52,141 nucleotides of DNA from Chloroflexota bacterium (GTDB lineage Bacteria; Chloroflexota; UBA11872; VXOZ01), in assembly GCA_028874195.1 (NCBI GenBank), contig JAPPLM010000002.1:1-52141 (forward strand), in the 5' to 3' direction. The position numbers and the translations under genes were made by a program. The notes under the pieces are model-generated. The model had not been told where the DNA came from and did no database searches. It saw only the letters and a list, made by a program, of their open reading frames with translations. This document shows, piece after piece, positions 16,296 through 24,365 of this stretch (position 1 is its first letter; each line of letters begins with the position of its first letter).

Positions 16296-17432
16296 CTACC
16301 GCAATGGCTGAGAGTAGATTTGTCCCCCTTTGGGGCAATCGGTACAGGGCGCATTCGACCACAGCGCGTTGCGGGAACCTTCGCGCGGTAGATCGATGCC
16401 AGTCTCGGGACCCAGGTTTCGCTCGTATATCTCGCCGTAGTTACCCACCAGCTTAATGACCGTTTGGCCGACAATCTGGTCCAGGCCCAGTTCTTCTTGA
16501 CCGAATGAGCCTTCCGTTCCCAGTAAGCGCTTGGCCTTGACGTTGTCGCTGGCGGCAATCTCATCCACGTTTGTCGAGTTGATGCCGTACGCCTCGGCGT
16601 AGATCAGGATGCCCATCACGGTCTTCACAATGTCGAACCACTGTTCATCACCGTGCGGAACCATCGGCCCCAGCGGCTCTTCGGAGATCGTCTCCGGCAA
16701 GATGATGTGTTCGTCGGGGTTTTCCAGAGAACTCCGTAGCGCCGTCAATGCCGAGCGATCGGTAGTAAGCACCTCACAAGCGCCGCTCTTATACGCCTCG
16801 AAAGCAACCTGCCCCTCTTCGAATGTCTTGGGATTATACTCCATACGGTTCTGGCGGAAGAAGTCAGCCATGTTCAGTTCAGAAGTGGTGCCGGTATTCA
16901 CGCACACAGCCGCGCCGGCCAACTCGTACGCGCTTGATACTCCCAAGCTCTTTGGCACCATGAAGCCTTGGCCGTCATAGAACATCGTCTGCACGGAATT
17001 GCCCCAACTGGCATCGCGGGATGTGGTCCACGTCGTAACGTACACGAGCAAGTCCACTTCGCCCGATTGCATGACAGGGCCGCGCTCCGCCGCGGTAATG
17101 ACACGAATCTCTATAGCGTCCGGGTCGCCCAAGACCGCTGCAGCCACGGCCCGGCATAGGTCTATGTCAAAACCAACGTTGTTGCCGGCTTCGTCCAGAT
17201 AGCCAAACCCCGGCGTGTCGGTAAGGCTCGCGCAGACGAGACGACCGCGCTCGCGGACTGTTTCAAGACGCGAACGCACAGCCGGGGCTGTCACGGTTTC
17301 GGCCTCCGCCTGTGTGGAGGACTCCTCGCTTGCCGGTTCAGCGGTGGTGGCGCACGCCGCGCCGAGCAGCATGATGACCGCCAGCGCCAATGCGGCCGTA
17401 AGTTCTCTCACCCGTCTCCCTTGCCCGCGCAT
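16296..17432 (-). CDS. aapJ: Amino-acid ABC transporter binding lipoprotein, second copy (AapJ type)
   Basis: A 378-residue periplasmic-type binding protein of the general L-amino-acid family. A lipoprotein signal ends at LGAAC with C27, then comes an acidic linker, then the PBPb fold. Family blocks include LETVRERG, NVGFDIDLCRAVAAAVLGD and LLGTEGSFGQEELGL. It is a tandem paralogue of the gene at 17632-18759, and both end identically (GGQIYSQPLR). The ATG at 17432 has GGA five bases upstream. A terminator-like hairpin precedes it, so it is probably expressed less than the first copy. The two may have different ligand ranges for one permease. Confidence 0.9.
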   Translation of the reverse strand: MRGQGRRVRELTAALALAVIMLLGAACATTAEPASEESSTQAEAETVTAPAVRSRLETVRERGRLVCASLTDTPGFGYLDEAGNNVGFDIDLCRAVAAAVLGDPDAIEIRVITAAERGPVMQSGEVDLLVYVTTWTTSRDASWGNSVQTMFYDGQGFMVPKSLGVSSAYELAGAAVCVNTGTTSELNMADFFRQNRMEYNPKTFEEGQVAFEAYKSGACEVLTTDRSALTALRSSLENPDEHIILPETISEEPLGPMVPHGDEQWFDIVKTVMGILIYAEAYGINSTNVDEIAASDNVKAKRLLGTEGSFGQEELGLDQIVGQTVIKLVGNYGEIYERNLGPETGIDLPREGSRNALWSNAPCTDCPKGGQIYSQPLR

Positions 17433-17573
17433 GACATTCCTGCCTCCCCATTGATAGCAGTATGTTCCGTTGCATCAGGATGATATTGAGGCTGCGGCAG
17501 CCCAAGACTCTACTCTATCCGCAATGTATGCAGACCTACGGCAGCCGTCCCAATGCGGCCAAGCGGCAATACC

Positions 17574-17612
17574 AAAAGTCGCGCCGACCCGGATGGTCCA
17601 GGTCGACGCGAC
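17574..17612 (-). terminator. Intrinsic terminator or attenuator between binding-protein genes
   Basis: On the minus strand GTCGCGTCGACCTGG (17612-17598) pairs with CCGGGTCGGCGCGAC (17592-17578) across a five-base loop, 15 pairs including two G-U. TTTT follows at 17577-17574. It begins 20 bases past the stop of the first binding-protein gene. This is the layout of a partial terminator that lets the first gene outnumber the permease genes. Confidence 0.8.
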
Positions 17613-17631
17613 AGTATCAGCGACTACGAAA

Positions 17632-18759
17632 CTAGCGCAATGGCTGAGAATAGATCTGGCCGCCCTTCGGGCAGTCAGTGCACGGCGCATTCGACCACAG
17701 GGCATTGCGGGAGCCTTCACGCGGCAACTGGACGCCGTCGGGATTGTCCAAGTTGCGCGCATAGATCTCACCGTAATTGCCTACTGCGTTGATGACGGTC
17801 TGACCCACGTTCTGATCGAGACCGAGCTCTTCTTGACCGAATGAACCCTCAGTACCGAGCAAACGCTTCGCCTTGACGTTTTCACCGGCAGCCATGTCGG
17901 CGACGTTGGTGGAGTTGATGCCATACGCCTCGGCGTAGATCAGGATGCCCATCACGGTTTTCACAATGTCGAACCACTGCTCGTCACCGTGCGGCACCAC
18001 CGGTCCGAGCGGCTCCTCGGAAATCGTCTCAGGCAGAATCACGTGATCGTCCGGATTGGGCAGAGCCGTCCTCAGCGCGGCAAGCTGCGAGCGGTCGTTC
18101 GTAAAGACCTCGCACGCGCCGCTCTTGTAGGACTCCAGGACCACGTCCGTGTCTTCATAGACCTTCGGGTTGTATTCCAAGTTGTTCTGGCGGAAGAAGT
18201 CGGCCATGTTCAACTCGGTGGTCGTACCGCTGGTCACGCAGACCGCGGCGCCGGCCAACTCGTACGCGCTCGTCACGCCCAGGCTCTTGGGAACCATGAA
18301 GCCCTGGCCGTCGTAGAACATCGTCTGCGCATAGTTGCCCCAAGCGGCATCGCGCGAGGTTGTCCACGTGACGGTGCGGACTAGCAAGTCCACCTCACCC
18401 GACTGAATGGTAGGACCACGCTCGGCAGCCGTAATCAACCGGATTTCGAATGCATCCGGATCGCCGAGCACCGCCGCTGCCACGGCGCGGCAGAGGTCAA
18501 TGTCAAAGCCCACGTTCGTGCCAGCTTCGTCGACAGATCCGTAGCCGGGCACGTCATTGCGGCTGGCGCAAATCAGGTGTCCCCGCTCACGTACCGTCTC
18601 CAGCCGAGAAGCCGCAGCCGGAGCCTCCATCATCTCAGTCTTGGCTTCCTCTGTCTTTGCCATCTCTCCCGTGTCCGCCTCTTGAGTGGCACACGCTGCG
18701 CTGAGGAACAGCGCAAGCATGACACCTAGAACGACCAGGAGCTTACACGCTTTTCTCAT
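17632..18759 (-). CDS. aapJ: Amino-acid ABC transporter binding lipoprotein, first copy (AapJ type)
   Basis: A 375-residue lipoprotein and first gene of the importer operon. Its signal peptide ends at LSAAC with C23; a Glu/Lys-rich linker (MAKTEEAKTEMMEAP) precedes the binding domain. Blocks LETVRERG, NVGFDIDLCRAVAAAVLGD and NALWSNAPCTDCPKGG match the tandem copy. The start is the ATG at 18759, with GGGAGG seven bases upstream; an open frame to 18795 adds only unlikely codons. A good promoter lies 48 bases upstream, and an intrinsic terminator follows the gene. Confidence 0.92.
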   Translation of the reverse strand: MRKACKLLVVLGVMLALFLSAACATQEADTGEMAKTEEAKTEMMEAPAAASRLETVRERGHLICASRNDVPGYGSVDEAGTNVGFDIDLCRAVAAAVLGDPDAFEIRLITAAERGPTIQSGEVDLLVRTVTWTTSRDAAWGNYAQTMFYDGQGFMVPKSLGVTSAYELAGAAVCVTSGTTTELNMADFFRQNNLEYNPKVYEDTDVVLESYKSGACEVFTNDRSQLAALRTALPNPDDHVILPETISEEPLGPVVPHGDEQWFDIVKTVMGILIYAEAYGINSTNVADMAAGENVKAKRLLGTEGSFGQEELGLDQNVGQTVINAVGNYGEIYARNLDNPDGVQLPREGSRNALWSNAPCTDCPKGGQIYSQPLR

Positions 18760-18796
18760 CTCTATACCTCCCAAATAGCACAGTACCCTGCACATT

Positions 18797-18823
18797 GTTG
18801 CAGTTCATTATATTGACTGCAAC
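18797..18823. promoter_or_regulatory. Inverted repeat over the importer promoter (candidate operator)
   Basis: GTTGCAGT (18797-18804) and ACTGCAAC (18816-18823) are exact inverses separated by 11 bases, and the -10 box lies in the spacer. A third GTTGCA lies in the -35 region, at 18831-18836 on the minus strand. A bound repressor would block RNA polymerase here. The regulator is not in this window. Confidence 0.6.
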
Positions 18824-18835
18824 CTTACCTTGCAA
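18807..18835 (-). promoter_or_regulatory. Sigma-70 type promoter of the amino-acid importer operon
   Basis: A perfect -10 TATAAT (18812-18807) lies 17 bases from -35 TTGCAA (18835-18830), which has four of six consensus bases. The predicted transcript starts near 18800 and has a leader of about 40 bases with GGGAGG before the ATG at 18759. Confidence 0.75.
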
Positions 18836-18988
18836 CTAAACCACTTGCCCCATAGACCCCATTGGCTTCCGGCACTCAACCGCGTCGTCAAGCGCAGCGC
18901 GACTTGCAGGCTCTTCGCAAGGCCAGCTTCAACTCCTTTCGTTCACAAGCGACAATACTACAGGTGGCAGAAAAAATGAACCTAGCGC

Positions 18989-19924
18989 TTAGCCGGTTAC
19001 CATGGATTGTTGCGCCAGCACGCGTTCTGCTTCGCGGGCCGATCGCTCGTGGTACTCTACCCAATTCTCAAGGCCATACTCACTCTTGATGCGAGTCATA
19101 GGCCACGCGTCGTCGTTGGATTCAACCATGAAGACACCGTCGTCCCGCGTGCCGACAATGGTTACCTTGTGACCGAGGTCTGTCTGCATCTGCCGAATTT
19201 GCTGGAACTGCATGTCGTAGTGGAACACCTCGGCCTCGAGATCAACCGTGGCATGGGCCACGTGCACGCCCAAGCCACTGGCGGCAATCTCGTCGCCCAG
19301 CTTATCGATGATGCGGGAGCGGCCGCCGCTAACCGAGGAAACGATAACGTAACTATGCAACCAGGCATAGGCCCGCAGCCGCAGGCCTCCGTCGCACATG
19401 CTCGGAAAAACCACCAACTCAGCCCCCGACTCGCCGATGCGCGCCCACTCCTCGGGATAGTCAACGTCGAAGCAGATGAGCATGCCAACCTTGCCGAAGT
19501 CCGTTTCGAATACAGGCACATCGGTGTAGACACCGGGTACCGTTCCCGCTTCGAGCTCGCCGAGCGTCGGGTGGATCTTGTCGTATTGGCCGACAATCTC
19601 ACCTTGGCGGCCGAAGAGAACGCTCGTGTTGATGCGCACGTCACCCCGGACCTCGCACATGCCCGCGGCGACGTACATGCCGTGCTGGCGGGCCTTTGCG
19701 GCGTAGATCTCAGAAGTGGGGCCGGGGATTGGCTCCCAGGCGTTTTCGCGCTCCGCTTGCGGCACGCCCAAGTACGTGAATTCTTCGGGCAGACAGGCGA
19801 GATCAGCGCCCAAGCCGCCCATCTGATCGAGCAGCTCAACCGCCAACTCGTGATTCGCGGCAATCGTGGGACGTCCGCTCATGTGGCCGACGCAGGCAGT
19901 AGCAACCAACGCTTTGCGCGGCAT
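18989..19924 (-). CDS. Carbon-nitrogen hydrolase (nitrilase superfamily)
   Basis: A 311-residue cytoplasmic hydrolase of the nitrilase/amidase superfamily. The catalytic Glu-Lys-Cys triad is seen as E in LACLPEEF, K in YDKIHPT and C in LICFDVDYPE. Members hydrolyse nitriles, amides or N-carbamoyl compounds. The start is the ATG at 19924, directly behind a strong CAGGAGGAGCGAGG; the frame is open to 19957, but that would swallow the ribosome-binding site. A possible -10 TATACT is at 19991-19986. It lies upstream of the amino-acid importer on the same strand but has its own promoter region, so a link in amide or nitrogen use is only suggestive. Confidence 0.87.
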   Translation of the reverse strand: MPRKALVATACVGHMSGRPTIAANHELAVELLDQMGGLGADLACLPEEFTYLGVPQAERENAWEPIPGPTSEIYAAKARQHGMYVAAGMCEVRGDVRINTSVLFGRQGEIVGQYDKIHPTLGELEAGTVPGVYTDVPVFETDFGKVGMLICFDVDYPEEWARIGESGAELVVFPSMCDGGLRLRAYAWLHSYVIVSSVSGGRSRIIDKLGDEIAASGLGVHVAHATVDLEAEVFHYDMQFQQIRQMQTDLGHKVTIVGTRDDGVFMVESNDDAWPMTRIKSEYGLENWVEYHERSAREAERVLAQQSMVTG

Positions 19925-20169
19925 GTTCCTCGCTCCTCCTGAAGAAAAGTCACTCACTCAAAGGAAAGCGTGTTTCACACCCTAGAGTATACTCCAACGA
20001 GATTTGGGCGGCTAGCCTTTCCTCTCCCCCAAATCGAATTGCGCAAGTTAAAGCAGTCTCCTGTTGGTCTGCGCCAAGAACGCGAAGTGAAAAGAGCGTT
20101 GAGCATTCAACGGCGCATCAAGCAAGGAGCGCACGGCAGATGAACGAGTCAAACTGCCTTGCGATACGC

Positions 20170-21087
20170 CTATGCGGGCTTAAGGCCAGGTTCGGTCCCC
20201 GTGAGCTCCGCCGACAGGTCCCAGAGCCGCTGCGCCAGCGCCGGGTTCTTGCTCCGGTCTGTCGAATCGACTTGCTTAGCCGGGCCGCGCCACTCCATCC
20301 GGTTGCCCGGTCCGAAGTATTGGCCGCCCGCTACTTCGGGCGCGGTCGCGCCCAGCAACGTCGACCATGCCCCCTCCGGCGGCGCACTGAGCAGGAACAT
20401 CAAAGGGAAGAGGATGACGTGAAATGCCTGCGGCATGTGCCGTCCGAGGTCGGTATTTGACACTCCCGGATGCACGCCAAGCGCGATCGTGCCTGAGCCT
20501 TGCGCCCTTAACCTCCGATCAAGCTCATACATGAACAGGAGGTTGGCGAGCTTGCTCATGTAGTAGCGCTCCATGGGATGGTAGCGCTGTGTCGCATCGA
20601 TGTCATCGAACAGAATCTCACCCCGCCGATGACCGACGCTGCTGGTGATGACGATGCGCGATCCAGCGGTCCGTTCAAGGGTAGGCAAAAGGAGGCCGGT
20701 AAGCGCAAAGTGCCCGAGGTGATTAACGCCAAACTGCGTTTCAAAGCCGTCTTTGGTTAGTCCGTAGGGTGTGCGCATCACCCCGGCGTTGTTGAGAAGT
20801 CCGTCGAGGCGGGGCTCGGCGGCAACGACATCGGCAGCCCGCCGGACCGACGCCAGGTCTGCGAGATCTAACGCTACGTATTCAAGGTCGGCAGCAGAGT
20901 GATCAGCGCGGATCTTTTCGAGCGCTTCTTCCGCCTTTGCGGCTGAACGGCACCCCAGCAGCACCCGAGCGCCCCGTTCCGCAAGCACTTTCGCCGCCTC
21001 AAAGCCAATGCCGGTATTTGCTCCCGTGATGAAGAAGGTCTTCCCACGCTGATCGGGAACGTCAGCGGCGGTGAAATTGCTTGCCAT
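20170..21087 (-). CDS. Short-chain dehydrogenase/reductase
   Basis: A 305-residue NAD(P)-dependent oxidoreductase of the SDR family, closest in pattern to retinol-dehydrogenase-like members. It has the cofactor loop TGANTGIG, NNAG (LLNNAGVMRTPYG), the catalytic Ser region ITSSVGH and YYMSK with the catalytic Tyr and Lys. The C-terminal extension ends near ELTGTEPGLKPA. The start is the ATG at 21087 behind AGAGGAG; a frame open to 21216 has no support. It is divergent from the phosphoesterase gene at 21303, with 215 bases between the two starts. The substrate is not predictable. Confidence 0.88.
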   Translation of the reverse strand: MASNFTAADVPDQRGKTFFITGANTGIGFEAAKVLAERGARVLLGCRSAAKAEEALEKIRADHSAADLEYVALDLADLASVRRAADVVAAEPRLDGLLNNAGVMRTPYGLTKDGFETQFGVNHLGHFALTGLLLPTLERTAGSRIVITSSVGHRRGEILFDDIDATQRYHPMERYYMSKLANLLFMYELDRRLRAQGSGTIALGVHPGVSNTDLGRHMPQAFHVILFPLMFLLSAPPEGAWSTLLGATAPEVAGGQYFGPGNRMEWRGPAKQVDSTDRSKNPALAQRLWDLSAELTGTEPGLKPA

Positions 21088-21302
21088 GTGATGCTCCTCT
21101 GCTCGCTCAAGATTGACCATTGACGCATGCCCCTTTAGCCAATTGTACATGACGGCTCCGAACTCACTCTCGCAGCCACGAATAGCAACTCTGCAGAAGT
21201 GCATATTGTGAACCATGCTTGCCGTCTAGTATGGTAAGAACTGAGAGAGCACACTCTTTCGCCTAATGCAAACCCTACATCCAATGAGTTCCCGAACCAT
21301 AC

Positions 21303-22769
21303 GTGAGCATTAGAATTCTACATACCAACGACTTGCACGGATTTGTGCGCGCGACCCCGCGCCTGGCGCAGCACGTGCAAGCGGAACGCACGCAGCACGA
21401 CAACGTGCTTTTCATAGACGTTGGCGACTTCTTCCGGCTCAAGCGCCACCGCCGCCCCCAAGACGATGATCGTATAACTGCCTGGACCCTCCGCTCGCTG
21501 GGATACGACATTGTGACGCCCGGCAACTCGGAACTCTCGCGCTTCGATCCCTGGCATCTGGACTTCTTGATTGCGCAAAACTGCGGCACGATGCTCTGCA
21601 CCAGCGGGTTCAACGCGCGCTTGCCAGCCTCATGCCGACCGTACCGGGTGTTCACCATCGATGGCCTGCGCGTCTTGTTCATCGGCATCTGTACGGAAGA
21701 CGACCACTGGGACCTTGCGTCGCCCGCCAACAACTTCTATTCTTCCGCCCGCCGCGCGGCGGCAAAGACCGCCAGCTTGGTGAATGCCTACCGCGACCGG
21801 GTGGATATGGTTATTGTGCTTTCCCACTCCGGTATGGCGCAGGACATTCTGCTGGCTGAAGAGATACCGGAGATTGACCTCATTCTCAGCGGCCACTGCC
21901 ACCACCCGTCACTGCGGCCGATCTGCGTCGGCAAGACGAAGATAGTTCAAGCCGGCCTCAATGGCATGTTTCTAGGACAGGTGGACATTACACCAGCGGA
22001 TGGCGGCCCGCTCATCGAGTACGCTTTGCACACTATCGACGCGGAGACGCCTGAGGATCCAGTGATGGAACGCCTGCTCCGCTTGCAAGGACGCCGCACC
22101 GATCCCGACAGGCTGCGCATCATCGGTGAAGCCGGCGAGAACGTCGGCACGGGCTATCTGTCGAGTAATGGGCTGGGCAATACCGTCACCGATATATGGC
22201 GTAAAGCAACAGGCGCAGACATAGCGTGGACGAAGGCGACCTTCATTACCCCCCTCTTTACCCCGGGCCATGCGCTCACAAGCTGGGACCTGCAGCTCTG
22301 CGTCAGAGGATTCCCGCTTTCAAAAGTGCTCTTGCTGACAGGCGATCAAGTGCAGCAGGCTATGGAACACAGTGTCGCGGACCAATCGTACGCCTTCCTG
22401 CCGCCCGACCGCCGCGATGAACTGGTGCAGCAGCTAGAATCCACCTCAGCCCTGCCGGGGTGCAACTTCCTCCACCAGTCCGGCATGCAGGTGCGGGTTG
22501 ACCTAACGCAACCGACCGGCGAGCGGGTGCAGGAAATCCGCGTGGACGATAAGCCCCTGCAACCTGACGCAGCCTACCGTGTGGCGATGGATGCGTTCCA
22601 CGCCCGCGGCGGCTCGGCATTTACCATGCTCCAAGAGCCCCGCCGCCGCGAGGACCTGACCTTGGACAACCCCGTAGAAGCCCTCGTGCGCGAGTTGGGT
22701 CTACTCGAGGGCACCCTGGACGAGCGCTACAGCATCACCGGGGCCACAGCCCTGGCTGCGCCGGTATAA
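21303..22769 (+). CDS. 5'-nucleotidase/UshA-like metallophosphatase, altered active site
   Basis: A 488-residue protein of the bifunctional metallophosphatase/5'-nucleotidase family: an N-terminal calcineurin-like domain followed by the C-terminal 5'-nucleotidase domain. Metal-site motifs are HTNDLHG (7-13), DVGDFF (D42), SHSGM (H175) and GHCHH (198-201). The normally conserved GNHE motif is GNSE (75-77), so the catalytic His is Ser76. Activity could be reduced or altered. There is no signal peptide, unlike secreted UshA. The GTG start gives the expected MSIRILHTND N-terminus. A second metallophosphoesterase gene follows after 24 bases. Confidence 0.85.
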   Translation: MSIRILHTNDLHGFVRATPRLAQHVQAERTQHDNVLFIDVGDFFRLKRHRRPQDDDRITAWTLRSLGYDIVTPGNSELSRFDPWHLDFLIAQNCGTMLCTSGFNARLPASCRPYRVFTIDGLRVLFIGICTEDDHWDLASPANNFYSSARRAAAKTASLVNAYRDRVDMVIVLSHSGMAQDILLAEEIPEIDLILSGHCHHPSLRPICVGKTKIVQAGLNGMFLGQVDITPADGGPLIEYALHTIDAETPEDPVMERLLRLQGRRTDPDRLRIIGEAGENVGTGYLSSNGLGNTVTDIWRKATGADIAWTKATFITPLFTPGHALTSWDLQLCVRGFPLSKVLLLTGDQVQQAMEHSVADQSYAFLPPDRRDELVQQLESTSALPGCNFLHQSGMQVRVDLTQPTGERVQEIRVDDKPLQPDAAYRVAMDAFHARGGSAFTMLQEPRRREDLTLDNPVEALVRELGLLEGTLDERYSITGATALAAPV

Positions 22770-22793
22770 CCGCAGCATGAACGCCACGCGCCC

Positions 22794-23690
22794 GTGATTC
22801 GCGCGCTCCTGTCACTTACCGCCCTTGGAGTTGCGGCCGTGGGCGCTTACGGTGTCTTCATTGAACCGTATCGGTTGCGCGTGCGGCGCATGCGCTTGCC
22901 GGTTTCGTCCATCCGCGCGCCCGATACTGTTATTCGCATCCTCCACGTTACCGATCTGCACCTGCGCGCGGGGGACAGACGCCGTGTACGGATGCTCCAG
23001 CAGCTTGGCTCCCTGGAGCCCGATCTCCTGCTGCTGACTGGCGATCTCATTCACGGCGGCAGCGACCCCGACGCGGAGCTAGAGACCGTTCTCGCCGCGC
23101 TGGCGCCAATTAAAGCTCGTCACGGGACTTTCGCGGTGCTTGGCAACCACGACCACGTGCGCCGTCATCGCGTGAAGGGTTGGCTGGGACAACCGCTGCG
23201 CTTCAGCGACACAACCCCGCTCGTGAACACGCTTGAGGCCCACGGAGTCCGCGTGCTCACCAACGCCCATGCGAGTGTGACCGTACGCGGTCAGCCGCTC
23301 ACGGTCGTCGGTGTGGACGACCCCTTCTATTGGCTGGATGACATCCGCCGCGCGACGGCCGGCGCGCCACGTGACACCACGAGACTGCTGCTCGCACACA
23401 GTCCCGATATTGTCCGCACTCTGGACGACGAGCGGTTCGATCTCATTCTTTGCGGCCACACCCACGGCGGGCAAGTCCGCTTGGCGGAAAGCATCGTCTG
23501 GCATACGAATACCCGCGTGCCGCTGCCGCGCAACGCTGGACTGATGCAGATCGGACCTCACCGCGTCTATTGCTCGGCCGGTGTTGGCGTATCCGTGCTG
23601 CCGCTCCGCCTCAACTGTCCGCCCGAGGTGGGATGGATCGAGCTCGTGGCGGCAAGAGATGAAGACTCGAACGATTGCAGCCGAGACTAG
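22794..23690 (+). CDS. Membrane-anchored metallophosphoesterase (YaeI/YkoQ type)
   Basis: A 298-residue calcineurin-like phosphoesterase with one N-terminal hydrophobic segment (about residues 4-24) that should anchor it to the membrane. Metal-site motifs are complete: HVTDLHLR, LTGDLIHGG, LGNHDH, LAHSPD and CGHTHGGQ. Some YaeI-family members act on lipid-linked pyrophosphates such as UDP-diacylglucosamine, but the substrate here is unknown. A GTG start is used. The gene lies 24 bases after the nucleotidase-like gene and two bases before the DUF1614 gene, so the three are one transcript. Confidence 0.87.
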   Translation: MIRALLSLTALGVAAVGAYGVFIEPYRLRVRRMRLPVSSIRAPDTVIRILHVTDLHLRAGDRRRVRMLQQLGSLEPDLLLLTGDLIHGGSDPDAELETVLAALAPIKARHGTFAVLGNHDHVRRHRVKGWLGQPLRFSDTTPLVNTLEAHGVRVLTNAHASVTVRGQPLTVVGVDDPFYWLDDIRRATAGAPRDTTRLLLAHSPDIVRTLDDERFDLILCGHTHGGQVRLAESIVWHTNTRVPLPRNAGLMQIGPHRVYCSAGVGVSVLPLRLNCPPEVGWIELVAARDEDSNDCSRD

Positions 23691-23692
23691 GT

Positions 23693-24358
23693 ATGCGCAT
23701 GTTCGGGCCGCTCATACCGCTCCTCTTCTCATTCGTCCTGCTGCCGCTGCTCGTGGTTCTCCTGCATGTGCAAGCAGTCTCGCTGGCCTTCGCCAATCTC
23801 GGCCTTACGCCTACGTCGGTTATCGTAATCTTCTATCTGTCCCTCTTGGGCGGTTTCGTCAACATTCCGGTATCGCGCCGCAGAATTCGCGTGGAGGGCA
23901 AACCGTGGCTGCCCTTGCCAATCCCCATTCCGCTCTTCTATTACCCGCCAAGGGTACGAGAGCAAGTGCTCGCCGTGAATGTCGGTGGCGCGGTGATCCC
24001 CATTCTGCTTTCTCTTTATGTCTTGCCAAATGCGCCGCTGGCCAAAGTGCTCCTAGCTACCGCGGCTGTGAGCGTCGTCTGTTTTGTAATCGCGCGTCCA
24101 AAGGAGGGGGTGGGCATCACGATTCCGGCGTTGATTCCGCCCATCGTCGCGGCGCTTCTCGCCTATCTGCTGGTTCCCGATCCGGCCGGACGCACGGCGC
24201 TGGCATATGTCTCGGGCGTCATGGGCACGCTGATCGGCGCCGATCTCCTCAATCTGCCGCGCATTCACCGCCTCGGCGCGCATGTCGTCAGCATTGGCGG
24301 GGCCGGGGTCTTTGATGGTATCTTCCTGGTAGGCATTCTGGCAGCACTATTGACGTGA
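23693..24358 (+). CDS. DUF1614 family membrane protein
   Basis: A 221-residue polytopic membrane protein with about six to seven hydrophobic segments. It matches the DUF1614 family by its conserved blocks VNVGGAVIPILLS, GADLLNLPRI and SIGGAGVFDGIFL. The family function is not known. I start at the ATG at 23693, two bases after the previous stop; a TTG at 23675 would overlap that gene. The following M20 hydrolase starts seven bases past its stop, so it sits inside a tight operon. Confidence 0.85.
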   Translation: MRMFGPLIPLLFSFVLLPLLVVLLHVQAVSLAFANLGLTPTSVIVIFYLSLLGGFVNIPVSRRRIRVEGKPWLPLPIPIPLFYYPPRVREQVLAVNVGGAVIPILLSLYVLPNAPLAKVLLATAAVSVVCFVIARPKEGVGITIPALIPPIVAALLAYLLVPDPAGRTALAYVSGVMGTLIGADLLNLPRIHRLGAHVVSIGGAGVFDGIFLVGILAALLT

Positions 24359-24365
24359 GGAAGCA

